From assembly GCA_025267735.1 (NCBI GenBank), contig CM046299.1, forward strand, positions 15,336,232 through 15,400,231: a stretch of 64,000 bases of DNA. The letters run 5' to 3'. Both the position numbers and the translations under genes were made by a program. Below the pieces are notes generated by a model. That model was not told the origin of the DNA. It saw nothing but the letters and a program-made list of their open reading frames with translations, and searched no databases. Source of the stretch: Mactra quadrangularis (Eukaryota > Mollusca > Bivalvia > Venerida > Mactridae). Shown here piece after piece: positions 23,147 through 36,329 of the stretch (position 1 is the stretch's first letter; each line of letters opens with the position of its first letter).

Positions 23147-23851
23147 GAAGATGTGTCAAGATTTGGGATGTCCAAACTTTCTGTACTGCGTGCAATGAAT
23201 ATGTTTGTGATGGCACGTTTTTGCTACATATTGCCATCAGTGAAAATATCAGTCATGATTACCCTTGATATTTATACTGAACTGTAATCTAGTACACTGT
23301 AGTACTTATTTATCTTAGTAGCAGATTACTCAATCTGACATACAAATCTAATAAGCTTGCCTTGGACTCTTGATAATTTGCTATATTGTGAACTTGTAAA
23401 GATCAGATTGCCTATATAGTATATACATTTTGGTCTCTTGAGATAATTGTATGATGGCCTAGAATTAATGATAAATAGTACTTTTATGAGTGATTGTTGA
23501 AATGATAGCTTGATATGCATTATAATGTATGTTTTGTATGTACTCAACAATGGTTTCATTGTAGTATGCTATTCAGATGACTTTTTTGTCTGTCTCCCAT
23601 TCCACAAAAGCATTGTTCAATTGTTTGTGTTTTTAAAGGAAAACATTGTTCAATTATCTTTTGTTGGTCTAGAGGGAAAACGAGGTACATGGAAATGTTT
23701 AGTTGTATAAATGCAAGTATCGGATGCTCCTTTTGGCTTGATATATTTTGTTCTATGCTTTGACTTATTATTAATGAAAAAATGTTGGAGGCTATTTCCT
23801 CTCATTTAGATTAGATCTATATTTCATTAAATATATTAGATCTACAATAGT

Positions 23852-23857
23852 AATAAA
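23852..23857 (+). terminator. JAZF1: First candidate poly(A) signal of JAZF1
   Basis: AATAAA about 700 bases past the stop codon. Later AATAAA sites at 28189 and 28570 could define longer isoforms. Motif evidence only. Confidence 0.35.
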
Positions 23858-25094
23858 GCATTAGATTATAGGTGCCTTTTTATAAGGTATTATTTCAATA
23901 GAATGACAATTCTTAAAGCTTTAACTAAAGGTTTTAATTAACAGTTGGCTCTGCAGTGCAAGTTAGTATATCAGCTCCACTTTTACTATAAGTTGTTGTG
24001 GAGAGTGATCTGACTTGACTGTCATATTTCAGATCAGTATAAGTTAAGAATGGTCAAACTAATGGAATATTACTGTATTGATAAATTTCTGTTTTTGTCA
24101 ATTTATAAAATCATATTTATTTTACTTATCCCACCTTTTAAGATGTGTCTATAATTTTAGACCTAGCCTGTATCGAATGTCTTTCTGTAGTCTTTACTAC
24201 ATGTAGTTACAATTATAATACTTATTGTTGTTGTTTTTAGATTTTGACTTTATGTGTCAATAAGCATGGTGACAGGGTTTAGATATGACTGTGCTTATAA
24301 TGTAAATGTATTTACTATTAATTAAAGTGAACAACTAATCTATTAATTAGAGGTTTTGAGTACATGTGAAAGATTTTGTTTTATTCTAACATTTATTGAT
24401 GGAATTTTTTGTCATTTTCTCTGTTATGTATTCTAAGCGTTTTGTTGAAAATTGTTATTATTTGGATTAATTTGTTTTATTAATTCCCCCCTCTCAGTAA
24501 TTAAATTCTATAGTAATTTTTATAAAGGATTAGTTTGATGAGATCACTCAAAGTTTTTTTTTCTGTTTATATTGATACTTATATATCGTAGATCTACTTT
24601 CTAATTTTGCTTCTATAAGGGCTTTTTTTGTTTATGTTTGCAGTTAGTTGATAATCATTGTTTTGCCAATCACTTTAGTACTAAATGTCTATTTTCATAT
24701 TTCAATAATATGTAGTATTGTAATTTATTGCATGTTATGATATTTATGTATTTATATTGTATATCTTCTAAATTATGTATTTGACTTACTTTCTATGTAT
24801 ATACATATGCTGCAAGAGCTAGAGATCCTAGCATAATGCTTTAGAATGTTAATTATTTGTTTGAATAGTCTATTTTACCTTGATTTGACTAATACTATCC
24901 CTAAATTTGACCGTCTGACTTTGACTGCTTCATTCTTTGACAATAATTTTAAGTGTCTCTCTTTTTCTGACTTTCACAGAATTTGTATTTGACTTTGACA
25001 CAGTTAAATTCCACTATTTCTTTCTTTTACATGGACTATTTCTCTCTTTGACTATGTCATGGACTTGTCTTTGTTACCTTAGCTTCTCTATTAC

Positions 25095-25180
25095 TTGACC
25101 TCCTTCTGACCTTGACATTGATCTGACCTTGACATCTCTCTGACCTTGACATTGACATTATTTTCATGACCTTGATATTG
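25095..25180 (+). repeat. Short TGACCTTGACAT direct-repeat cluster
   Basis: TGACCTTGA appears four times, with one near-match TGACCTCC, inside about 80 bases. The surrounding 24880-25080 is rich in CTTTGACT. TGACCTTGA is the complement of TCAAGGTCA, the extended half-site of monomer-binding nuclear receptors. It may be only a decayed minisatellite. Confidence 0.6.
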
Positions 25181-27414
25181 TTATCTGAAATATGTAATAT
25201 AATGAAATATAGAATCATGTATGATACATGAATTTGTTCAACGAAACTTAAACAGTAATGCCAGGAATTTTAATTAATTTTGTAAATCTGTGATTTTTGT
25301 CTAAAGTGGTAAACTTTTTATAAAATGAATGATTTTGCCTGAAGTATATTGATACAATCTATTGTTTGGACTTGGCATGGTCTCTGATTATACTATAATA
25401 TGATATGAGGTGTACTCGGAAAGATAATAGAAATATGAAATCTTGCATAATTTTGTTTGTTTACTATTTGTTTATTTATTTTAATTGTATCTTCTATTTA
25501 AATGATGTAAATTTGATTGTTTCTGTAGTTATATTGTTTAATGTAGGCATGTTGGTATGCTTATGTATCTATATATTATTTTTCCTTTTGTAATGTTTTG
25601 TGCCAAAAATAATGTAAAAATGGATCAAAAAACTTACTTTTGTGATAATGGATTGTGTTGTTGCTATGGTAACAGTCTTGGTTGGTGTTTGTTTTTTTCT
25701 CTCTACTGTTTCTATGGTAATTTTGTGCTTATTTGTGTAATTGTATTCATGTATTTAATAATTATGTTTTTTTTGTTAATTGAAATTTTTATATTGTTTT
25801 GATATTGATAATATTTGTACTGGATGGATAATAGTCTAGTGTTATGGATTTGTGCAATACAACCATGCTGGGTGGTGTCTTGAAGGAGAGAATTACTTGC
25901 TAACTATTCTGACAAACTTGACTTAATATTTCATATATTATTTATAATGTTATGACTGCTGTTAATACATGCTTATTTTGGCACTGTAAGACAAACCAGT
26001 GTTATTAGAACTTGGTTATCCCACCATTTTTTTTTACTGGTTATCAGTATCACATCTGACTTCAAATCAAGGATTTTAGGGTTTAGATCTGGGACAGGAC
26101 CTATAATAGCATAGTGACTTTAGGTCCAGAATTAATGTCAGGCACTGGCATAGGTACTGTATGTGCTTATTACTGGTTAAAATTTAAGGTCCAAAGTTAT
26201 AGGTCTGTCCAAGTGCAACAAGCACTAGAAATGACTATGGTATCTGCAATAAGAATGTTATGTTAATGCAAAAAACAGTAAATTACCTTTGTTTTGTTTC
26301 GGTGGTTTGCTTCATCAGGTCAACTGTATCAGTGGTTTGATTGATGCATTAGCTTATATGTTATAGTGGTCTGCAGTGTTAGGTCAACTGTTTTGGTGGT
26401 AGGCTGTAGAAGGTCAACTGTTTTGAGTGACTTCTGTATGAAGTCAATGTAGTCGGACCTTAATTGATATTTAATTATGTATAACTGTGTATATATATGA
26501 CTTAATACATAAAATTTACTTATAGTTTTTTTTAAGTATAATGTATCACTGTATATTTTATAGCATGAAAGAAAAATTAATTTTCTATGTAATTATTAAT
26601 TAGGTAGATATTTTTATCATATCATTTACTGGTCATCTATTAGCTTATATTATTTATAGTTTAGTTATTTAGTTCAACTCTGTTTCACTGTTAAAATCAA
26701 AACCAGTATTAAAATATCATGGGAAGAAAGCTATAAAGAAAAATATTAGTTCCAGTCTATGAAATTAGGAAATGAAAGTGGTTGCCCAAACTAAAAAGTG
26801 CTTGTCCCGGACAACTGGATACCCACTTATTTCGTAGACTGGTTGTTATAACTATCGTTTTTTATTTTCTGACATGCTCCACTCATGTTGTTTTGTTTTT
26901 GAAAATACAAGTGTTGGTTTGAAAATTAAGTTTCTGAAATCAACTAATTTAGAATTTATTTTAATTAAGAATAAGTATTTTGTTTTGTTGTCTTTTACCT
27001 CAGTAGTTTTTAAAGAAAAGGTTTTTGTTTTGGTTGTGTCAAATAACTGGTTTCTTTGCCATTTCTGTGTGCAATTGTCATTAATTAATTTAGCAATTAG
27101 TTAATTATTTTATTAAATAATAAATATTACTCTACTCAAGTAGTACTTGGTGTAAAGATTAATCTGTCTAAAATTTTTCAACTTTTATTTTCTCCATGTG
27201 TTCATTTTCAATGGCTATATTAGGTAAGCCATACAATTATTGAAGCAATATAAAATAAAATACGCAAAATTTTAGATTCTAGTATGTATTATTTAATTTC
27301 CATAGTATAGTAATTTTAACTATTCTGTAAGCAATATCACTATTATGGTTCTCGGTATATTAACAATTTCTGATGTTAAAATTGAAATTAACATTTTCTA
27401 TGAACATGACCTTA

Positions 27415-27625
27415 ATAGACTATATCCAGAATTCAAATATTTGGATTTCCCCCTGCCGTACAAACAAACTGTCACAGTAACAATAAAAATATGAGTTCAT
27501 AGAACAATCGGATTTAATCCATATTTTTTGCTTTTCAGCAATAATGTGTAGAAACCGGTTTGTACCGCCTGTGTGTGGACGGAAAACCGCAGAAAGTATT
27601 GTTAACACCTTTTCTAAACACAAGT
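27415..27625 (-). repeat. Dispersed repeat D, copy 3
   Basis: Reverse orientation relative to 17575 and 21338. It carries the complements of CAGAATTC-AAATATTTGG, the CCGTACAAAC segment and the AGCAATAATGTGTAGAAACC segment. It lies about 4.3 kb downstream of the JAZF1 stop. Confidence 0.5.
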
Positions 27626-28733
27626 CTTTTAAGCTGTTTTCTTAATAGTTTACTTACCATATGCTATTATAAATACTTATAAACAAGGAAAGTTGATTTA
27701 CTTGCCATTACAATAAGGAATTTAAATTTCCTATTGTTTACCATTCTTGTTTTTGCACTGTAACATGTGTCCATGAATTTTTCATTGAAAACTCCTTTGC
27801 ATGCTATTCTGACTCAATGGCTGGACCATTATATAAAGGAATGAGCTGAGTTTTTTTTCTCCACAAATTGTTGATTTTATAACTATGATTTCTGAAGATC
27901 TGATTTTGTTTGATTTTTTTTCATTTTTTTCGCATGTCTTTCATATTATTTTATAACTCGCCCATGTATGGGTTTGGTTGCTCTACACTCAAGCATTTTG
28001 TGATTTTCCTTAATAATTTAATCATTGGAATTATGCCTCATTCTTCATATATAATTCACTAATCACTGCTTTCTTGGATTTGTTTCATTCATTATAAACT
28101 TCATGAAAAATTCCTGAATTGATATCAACATTGTTTGATGAATGGTCACATTTTTTTTTGTATTCTTAAGAGCTTCCTTAGAATTGTTAATAAAGCATCA
28201 GTTAGATTGCTTCTAGTTGTAATATTGAAGATTTTTTCCAGTGCATGTGTTCAGATTGAGTGATTTTAAGTGTTTTTCCTACATTTAAAATTAAAAATGG
28301 GGCTGGTGAAAGAGATCTATTTCTTTTATTTCTTATGTGATTGGTTTCTTAATTGATCAAAGGGGGCTAACTCAGTGTAGTTAATGTTTTATACTGTATC
28401 TTACAGAGTTATCTCCCTTTAAGCTTGGGTGTAAGGAAGTAGTACTTTACGCACAATCTATATGGTGTTGTAAGTTACATAACAGTTGAAATTCAATATG
28501 AATTGCTTCTGATAGATTATTCTTGTAATAACTTCTTTGTTGTAGAACTATTGTTAAAGTTATATAGTTAATAAAGTATTGATAATATTGATTGCTTTTG
28601 TGTTTTATATTTGAAGAGTTCATAATGAGCTGCTAGCCTGCATAGCAAGTTACCAACTTGTTTCAGGTGAAAATATTGTTAAAATATTTACTATTAAACC
28701 TGATAATTTTAATATAATACTTCAGAATTAATG

Positions 28734-28950
28734 TGGGAGCAGTAGTAGGATGCAAGCTTAGGGATTGAGAGGTCCCGGGCTAGATCCTTGCTAAGGGCAC
28801 TGCTAATTTCCTTGAGCAAGAAATTGGTCTTCAGTTGTTTCACTTCACCCAGGTGTAATGGGTACTGGATCATCTGCCTGAAGGTGATTTCAATGATCAG
28901 GGGTTATCATACAAGATTGTAAAGTCAGCTGAACATGTATATGTAAGCAC
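28734..28950 (+). repeat. SINE, family C, plus copy
   Basis: The head is decayed (AGTAGTAGGATGCAAGCTTA, B-box-like GGGCTAGATCCTTGC), then GGGCACTGCTAATTTCCTTG, CACCCAGGTGTAATGGGTAC and a tail TTGTAAAGTCAGCTGAACAT. It matches 53453-53660 and the minus copy at 49868-50072. Confidence 0.75.
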
Positions 28951-29776
28951 TTTTACTTTAACTGCATAGCAAGTTAACAACATTTTAATGTTAAAATATT
29001 TAAAATTAAACCTAATTATACATTACTTAAGGAGTAATTATAAGTAAACACAGGGTGGAGAGTCAATACCATTTCATATGATAAACAACGTGAACGGGCA
29101 ACAATTTGAAAATGCTGAATAATTTCTATCTTTTCCTCACTGAAAAAGAGAAAAAACATTTTAAAGATTAAAACCAATGCAATTAGTAAAAGTCCCACCA
29201 AACTTAACTAAACCAATATAATTTACAATTAGTATTCTGGTTTGAAACAACAACTGGTTATCATTTAGAGCCTACAGTAATTGGGAGTCAACAAATAGAA
29301 CAAGGAAGCCAGTCACTCAGCATATAATAATACTGGATTTTGCTTGTGCATGTATATCATTACTGAATAAATGTCTGCATTTATCTCTAAGCCAGAAACA
29401 TCTATGTCTCTGCTCTACGCCGATGACTGGGCTTGGAATTGAAACTAAGTCAATCTGATTAAAGCCCTTCATATTTCATATCAGGGTCACATTCAGTTGA
29501 CCTTTAGTTTTATAATATTTTTGACAAAATCATTTTGTTAAGTAACTTGTTTACCTTGTCTAAGTCACTCAATTTAAAAAGAGTCAACAAATTGAAATTT
29601 TGGTTGTTAAGACTAAGAGTACACTGAATTACCTTGCCAGTTGTGGTCTATATGTTTTGTGTTGTTTTGAAACTGAATAGAATAAGTACTACGCATGTAT
29701 GACAGACAAATCACCTAGTTGTGTATGATTATGGAAAATATGCAGTACCCAATACCTAGTCCTGCAATATAATTAT

Positions 29777-30203
29777 AATTATGACAGGGTTCATACAGAT
29801 TTTGAATACCAAAATTCCATGACTTTTCCATGATTTTTCCATGATTCCTCTCAGTTTTCCATGATACAACAGAAACACTTTCAGAACCCAAAACAAGTAC
29901 AATTATTTAAATTTTTGAAATGGTGTAGTAGTGAAACTCATTTTCGTACCCAAGAGTGCAATTCTTACCCAAAATTTAAAGTTGTGATTTATGTTTGAAT
30001 TCATTTTTTTCCATTCATTTTTATGGGTTGAAATAAAATAGGCATATACTAGTTTTTCCATGACACATTAAACATTTTGCATGATGTTTTCTAAGTTTCC
30101 ATGACTTTTCCATGATACTTTCCTTGAAATCATAATTCCATGATTTTTCCAGAAAAATATCATTTTCCATGATTTTTCCAGTTTGTATGCACCTGTATTA
30201 TGT
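29777..30203. mobile_element. hAT-like MITE rich in TTTTCCATGA repeats
   Basis: The ends are CAGGGTTCATACAGATTTTG (29785) and, reverse-complemented, CAGGTGCATACAAACTGG (30195). The inside repeats TTCCATGATTTTTCCA many times. Flanking octamers AATTATGA and TATTATGT agree at six of eight positions in register, as for an aged 8-bp hAT duplication. CAGGG ends also fit hAT. No transposase. Confidence 0.65.
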
Positions 30204-30444
30204 GTTTTATTAAGACTTAGAATAATAAAAAAACAATAAGCTTTCACGGTGTCTTTCCAGAGACAGGTACCTATATCTCTAGCCTTTCTTGTGTGAAATA
30301 TCAATGCAAATCAAAGCATATGTTTTAAAGCAGAAGCATAGGTAGGGCCTATACTGTCGTATATATCTGATTAAAGACTACATGTATATGTTGAGGGTTA
30401 CCCGCAAGAGCGGCAAGACTGTAGTAACTTGCTCTTTAAACTGC

Positions 30445-30510
30445 TCATTCCCGAGGTTATCAAGATTCTCAATCTAGCTAGTTTCGAGAATCTTAATAGC
30501 CTCTGGGTAC
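30445..30510. repeat. Palindromic MITE-like element, copy 3
   Basis: CATTCCCGAGGTTATCAAGA and the complement TCTTAATAGCCTCTGGGTA pair around GAATCTAGCTAGTTTCGAGA. It is the same family as 10029-10105 and 10681-10778. Confidence 0.7.
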
Positions 30511-31189
30511 TTCTGCTATGTATGCATATGAATTAATATGTCATATTAAATGTATTTTGACAGAAAAATTGACATCCTAGTAGGTTTACAAGGCTACCCC
30601 CCCCCCAGAAAAAAATTGTCAACGATGATCCTGGTAGGCTAAATGTTTTTTGATTAGCTTTTGAAGTGACATGTAGATCTACATTACTTACGAAATATAT
30701 GAGAGATCATAATGTTAATGAATTTAAATCTATACCTATATGAAATGTGTATTTTGATTTTATAAACATAAGATCTCCTGATTGAATAAACTACAGTACC
30801 CACCAAAAGTTTGGAGACACAGGAAATTTAATAAAAAAGAAAGTTTCATTAATTGTTTTCATTTAAAACATACCTATAGAATTACACACCCTTTTTCCCA
30901 TTTTTTTTTCAAAAATAGCACAAGCACAGAAGTTTGGATTTAGATCTATATGATAAATAAATAAATCTATGACTGGTCACGGGCCTGTATACTCCAAGAC
31001 GTATATTAAATTATAAGACACATGGCGAAATCGTGACTTTCAGATCCGTTGATAGAATCTATTTAATTGCAAAAAATACCTTCATATTATACACGTTTTG
31101 AGCAGTTCTGTGTAAGAAATTCCATCACTAAAATCAAAACTTTATTCATTTACATAGTTCGAGATTAGATCACGCAACATCATTTATGC

Positions 31190-31380
31190 AGACGATTAAA
31201 AATTCCGAAAACGGTCACGAAACGGGTTTTAATCATAACCACAGCCGGATATTGGCGGGAATATGGGACGGCTGTGAAAACGAAAGTAGAGAATATTGAA
31301 AAAGTTTATTGAACCAATTAATATTTTTAGAAAATGACAATAGTGGTGTGACGTGGTAATGAAACCGATATAAAGTAAGT
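31190..31380 (+). promoter_or_regulatory. Candidate promoter and non-coding first exon of the TRANK1-like gene
   Basis: The first coding exon at 36861 begins with an acceptor, so an upstream non-coding exon must exist. This stretch is GC- and CpG-richer than its surroundings. It contains TTGGCGGGAA (E2F-like) and GAAAACGAAAGT (fits the GAAANNGAAA interferon-response pattern), and ends at a good donor AAA/GTAAGT (31374/31375). The exon assignment is inference. A different upstream exon is possible. Confidence 0.3.
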
Positions 31381-32043
31381 TAATTGTTTATTATTCTTTT
31401 TTGTAATGTGTATTGCTAGACACTGGTCAACATTCGTATTAAACTGTGAGACGCACATCATGTACAGTACCGTGTCGCAAGTTTCAAGTTTTTGAGGTAC
31501 AAATAAATTTCTTGCTTTTACTTATTTTAAAAGGTAAATTATTGATTTATATTTTTTCATTTATCTTATGCACAGTTATCTTGGGTTTTGGTTCTAATGC
31601 TTTTGGTGTCACTGTTGCAAGCCTAATCTGTTCATGTATCAACATTTTTAGAAAATTCTATTGAGGTTCCATAGGGGGTTCTTATAAGAACTTTATTTAT
31701 TTTGAAAATGTGATTTAAATAAATATATTTTAGGTTTGACCAACCTTAGATAAAAAGGGTTCATCAATGAAACAATTACTAGATCTACTTATTTGTAAAA
31801 AATGATCATTCAACATTTTGTTGCAGGGCCTACATAAGCTTTTGAATGGACTATGATGTGTTCTGTCTAAGATTTTAACATGAAGGAAAGATTAGGGCCT
31901 GAAATAATCATTTTTGCAGTGTACTACATTTTCAAGTCTTTTTTCATATATTTGCATGATAGTTGCATTAGGGTATTGGCATCCTGCGGGAGTTGAAATA
32001 GATTTAAGTTCTAAGGAATGACAAGGAACACATGGGTCCCAAT

Positions 32044-32390
32044 CTCCTTAAACAGATATCTTATAGACCATTGTCGTATATAGGATCTTTTATAGTTGTT
32101 CCAAGGGTCACATCAAGATGACCTTAGAGTCAACCAATCAATGCATTGCTTTCATCTAGACAAACCTACTAATAGCATCTTGATTTCTTATTTCTATTTT
32201 TCAAATTGCTTGGTGTAGATGCTGTAAAGAAGTGGCTAATAATAATGGTAATTGATTGTGTCATGAATATTATAATTAGAAAAGGTCACCTGAAAGTGAC
32301 CCTCATAACGCAATAGCCAGATCTTAAATTAGCGAGTAGGCAAGCAGAGAATTTTAGATCAGGTTTTAATCAGATTGCATGGGTCCCTAT
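32044..32390 (+). repeat. Dispersed repeat E, copy 2
   Basis: Partner of 18548-18952, with TTTCATCTAGACAAACC, GTCATGAATATTAT, GAAAAGGTCACCTGAAAGTG, ATTAGCGAGTAGGCAAGC and GGTTTTAATCAGATTGCATG. It ends at a comparable point, which marks the element's 3' edge. A GGGTCC phrase follows here. Confidence 0.75.
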
Positions 32391-32517
32391 GATAAAACAT
32401 ATTGATAAAGACATATGAAGTAACCATTAGGTTTTTTTGTTGTTGTTGAATGTAAAGATTATTATTTCACTTTATAATGATTATACTTCAGTTTTCACAG
32501 CAATGTTCATCGCATTA

Positions 32518-32740
32518 GGCCACAACAAATAGATCATTGACATATGTTCTATGGATTCGCTTGCACCTTAATTTTGATGGCTTTTACAAAAAAAAAATTA
32601 TTTCCTCGCTTGCCCACAAAAATTTGGTCAAACTGCTATATAAAGCAAGTGAATAAAGACTTTAAAAAAAAATTTCTTCGCTCGCTCCCCCATTTTTTTC
32701 CAGAAAAATCCATAGAACACATGATCAACTTGTTGTGGCC
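32518..32740. mobile_element. Harbinger-like MITE, copy 2, TTA target duplication
   Basis: It starts GGCCACAACAAATAGATCAT and ends ATGATCAACTTGTTGTGGCC. TTA is present on both sides (32515-32517 and 32741-32743). The interior shares CGCTTGCACCTTAATTTTGA and the CTATATAAAGCAAGTGAATA region with the other copies. GGCC ends with a 3-bp TWA duplication fit PIF/Harbinger. Confidence 0.88.
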
Positions 32741-34170
32741 TTAGTTTCAGATATGCATTTTTTGGCTGCATCAGTCACAATAAACTGGCATTTTTTAAAA
32801 AAAAGTTCTGGATGAATCAATGTTATTGATGAATACCTGTTTTTACCTGTATTTGTTGGTATTATGAAATACATATTGAGTATTTAAATCAGGGGGGTGG
32901 GTAATGTAAACTTTACTGACAGTTGAATAGGGTTTTAAATAACAATATCCTTTTACAAATGTAGTTGAATTTTATTGAATGAGCCTGGCTATGAGGAAGT
33001 ACTCATTCCCAACTGCTCAACTATTATGACTGTTTTTGTGTTACCTTTTCATGGGAGCATTCTAAAAAATCTGTAACAAAAGTTAGGCCACAGTTCATAG
33101 AATGTTATCTGACTAAAATGACTACACTATCAGTAGGTTGAATGGAATCTATACTTTACTGTGGTTTACAGAAAATAAAACAGACTGATAAGAATCTTCT
33201 ATAATGCCTTTCTACATGATTTTGACCCAAAATGCCTTCTGTTATCATTGTTTACTTCAGCAGTGTAAATCATATTTGTAAACTTGGCATATTAGTGTAC
33301 TTTAAATTTTGGACTTTTGGATTTTTTTGGGGGGGAACCTGTATGATAACTATTGCTGATAATAGAGCACTTCAGAAGATATTTAACTTTGGCAAATAGG
33401 CTTGTCTTTTGTTAAATTGACGCGCCAAATAAAAAAATTAAGCAATACTATTCTTTAAAGTAGGTAGGGTATAACATACTTGGTATAATAAAATCAATAT
33501 TTTCAGAAAATGATAAAAGATTTCTTGTAAGGTTATATTATATTACTACCTAATGTAGATATGTTTACGCATTTTATAAAATGCATTACTGATACAATAA
33601 TATAAATTGACTGTATCTCTTGCTTAGCTAATATATATTTATAGAGTGTTGATAAACTAAGTCACAACCAATTAAAACCAAATTTTTATCAGTACTATAA
33701 TCATGTAAATTTTTATCGCGTGTAAGTCATCAAGTTAAACTGTACAAGTGCTGCATATTATTCTTACATTAACTGTGCTTTTGTAAATACTGTATATGTT
33801 CGGATAAACCCCCTGTGTTAATACAGGTATCTATTTTAAGGCATCTTAAGTTCAGAAGTACCATAATGAGTATTTAAATTAGCAATTCCTGGTAAAATCT
33901 CTGCCCTACTATAAGTTTAAGACGATAAGATCTACAGTAAATGTCCTCACTGCAGCTACACTCCAGCTATCGCCTATTTCACAAATCAACCTGCTCTCCT
34001 AACTTCCTAAGCCCACATAAAGAAAAACTTGCTTGCATTAATTTTTTTTTTGCTAGGTAGTTCAGTAGTATATCAACACATTCTATACAAAATAAGCCAT
34101 GTAAAAAAATGTACCTTACAATAAACTCTTGGTTTACCTTGTATTTTATAAATTTTATGGTACAACTTAC

Positions 34171-34496
34171 CATTATTTCAGGGGCAGATCCAGGATTTTT
34201 TTCAGGGGGTCCGAACTTTTCTAGGGGATGGTCCGAACTTTTCGGGGGGAGGGGGGGTCCAAACCTCAAACCACAACCACATAAGACACATTTTGCAGAA
34301 AAAATGCAACATATTGATAATAAAACTACATAACCATCAAATCTATGTTAAGCACCGAAAAAAATTGCTTCATGCTACTAAAAAATGACTTACAGGCAAG
34401 AAGTACACTAATGGACAGGTACATTTTCCAAATTCTAGGGGGGGTCCTGACCCCCCCCTGACCCCCCCACTCGCTGGATCTGCCTATGTATTTATT
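34171..34496. mobile_element. hAT-like MITE with G/C runs
   Basis: The ends are CAGGGGCAGATCCAGGATTT (34179) and, reverse-complemented, CATAGGCAGATCCAGCGAGT (34488). The inside has paired runs of G and C next to the ends (GGGGGTCC / TGACCCCCCCC). Flanking octamers agree at five of eight positions. No coding content; the overlapping open frames come from the G/C runs. Confidence 0.65.
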
Positions 34497-34971
34497 TTTC
34501 AAGGAAAAGGAGGCTAAATAAATAAATTCTAAAACCTAAATTCTCACTCAATATGCTTGGGAAAATAAAAATAGAACATTTTTTCTTAAGATCAATACTT
34601 TTCATTCACTTATACCTATTTAGAAATTGGAATTGTTAAGTTTTATTCAATTGTCAGTGGCACATTTATTGACTCCGCTGATTTAAATATATTTTTATTA
34701 TGAGTTAGGAAATACTAGCTGTAGTGAATATTTAAATCAGTGGAGCTAAATTTAACAATACTGATGAGTCATTAGTAATGATTGTAGCGGTTTACATGAC
34801 ATTGTATAACCTACCATTATGTCACTGTTATTTTTGGGCTCTGCCCAAATTCTATGGCTCAATGAATAAAATTAAAGTTTGCTCACTGGTATCAGATATT
34901 AGTTTTTTGCTCTATTGAATATTTTACACAGGTTTTGAACTACAAAGAGAATTTAAATATTGTTTGATATG

Positions 34972-36060
34972 TACAGTCAAATTACAATAATTCGAAATAC
35001 CTTCAGAACGGCAAAAAAATGTCAAGTTTTCGCGATTTCGAATTACCGTAAAACCATGATTTTCTATGTTGTCTGTAATATAATTGCATGATAATTACTT
35101 AAGCTTGCAGAGTTGCCTTTCGTCAATTGACGCTTATTATACGACGATTATTTTTTGTTGATGTACGTGTATGTATTGTTTAAAAAGAAATTTTAGTTAT
35201 GTGTTTGTTTTTTATCTCACCGTCCTCCTTTCTCATCTAGTCTAGGGACCGGCAACAACTTCTTGTATAACTTGGTACACTGTACTTGAATTCTATCGTC
35301 TTATGGCTGGTCTTCTTCTTCACTTCCTTCTTCCCCATCGCCGACATTTCCAATCTAGCTATCTTCCTGCCTAACCAGGCCCTTCACTAGATTCCTTCGA
35401 AAGTGTAAACTGCCTACTCTTATTCAGCTATCCTCTCCGATGACCTGAACCATCACTGATTTTAAACGACAGTTTACGATAAAATAGTAAACAGTAAATA
35501 AATTTTAGCAATGAGCTTTTAATAAGAATTTATAAATTTATATAATGCTGTGTACATACATGTAAGACATGCATGAAGCAAGTTTGACGAATAGAACACT
35601 GGCTCTAGTATATGAGGACGAAGGGTCATATGTTTTGTCACTCAAGCAAACAAATGTGACATATCACGCTTGGTATACAATAAATGTTTGCATCTTTGTT
35701 TTCATAAGACTAGCCAATAATGTAATTCATTATTGACTAAAGATCACGAGCGTAAAAAGCACACGTCATGACATGTTATCTATATCTAACATTAGTGATA
35801 AAGTTAGATGGTCAGAGGCGCAAAAAATTCACGACCAGAGATCCGTGTCGAGTTATAAAAATATAAGTTTTTAACTGATTCTTTGTTCAGCTGACTGTAA
35901 AAAGTTGTTGAATTAGCGCGAATTTTGAACAATTGTGTGTTGAATTATCGCAAAGTTTTAACATTAAACATATAGGAGAAAATGTCAGGACCGTATATCT
36001 ATGTCGAGTTATCGCGAATTTCGAAAAAATTGCGTGTCGAAAAATCATAAATCAACTGTA
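34972..36060. mobile_element. Non-autonomous pogo/Tigger-like element, 1085 bp
   Basis: TA flanks both sides (34972-34973, 36059-36060). The left end is CAGTCAAATTACAATAATTC and the reverse-complemented right end CAGTTGATTTATGATTTTTC. Both are followed by a TTCGAAA/TTTCG block and CGCGAT. Near the right end GTCGAGTTATCGCGAATTT-like units recur (about 35848, 35912, 35950, 36003), suggesting subterminal binding sites. No transposase. The interior contains only unrelated AT-rich DNA. Confidence 0.7.
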
Positions 36061-36329
36061 TAAGGTTGATTTTCTTTCATCAAATCATTGTTGAAAACAT
36101 ATTTTTGTAGCAGGGCTGTATTCCCAGTATTATTATCTAAATTATTTGTGAGTTATACGCCTGTGGTCAGTTTCATATAATTAGCACTTCAAAGTCAAAC
36201 GGATAATAAGCATAACTATGATATGATATTCATGCAGTAAACACAATTCTACACAATTTGTTTAATATCTAGAATTGATTAGCTAAAAAATGAGCGTATT
36301 ATTAATGGAATTTTTGTGAGAAGCACCAC

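Larger units (their letters stand above)
23147..28730 (+). other. JAZF1 3' UTR and downstream non-coding DNA
   Basis: No exon is supportable in these 5.6 kb. The DNA is strongly AT-rich. Open frames such as 25405-25802 translate to hydrophobic Phe/Leu/Tyr strings typical of chance. Candidate poly(A) signals AATAAA lie at 23852-23857, 28189-28194 and 28570-28575. Vertebrate JAZF1 also has a long 3' UTR, so much of this could be transcribed. A cluster of TGACCTTGA motifs lies at 25105-25178, and a copy of dispersed repeat D (minus) at 27415-27625. Confidence 0.6.

Noticed and set aside
25405..25802. Overlapping hydrophobic open frames
   Set aside because: Phe/Leu/Ile/Tyr strings from T-rich DNA, with no splice sites, family motif or conserved spacing. 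Probably chance frames downstream of JAZF1.
29780..30200. CRISPR-like regular repeats of TTTTCCATGA
   Set aside because: Spacing is irregular, units are short and lie inside an element with hAT-like ends in a eukaryotic genome.
31446..31664. 72-codon frame starting MRRTSCTVPC
   Set aside because: The second half is hydrophobic T-rich translation and no homologous motif is visible. At most its first bases could be part of an untranslated exon.
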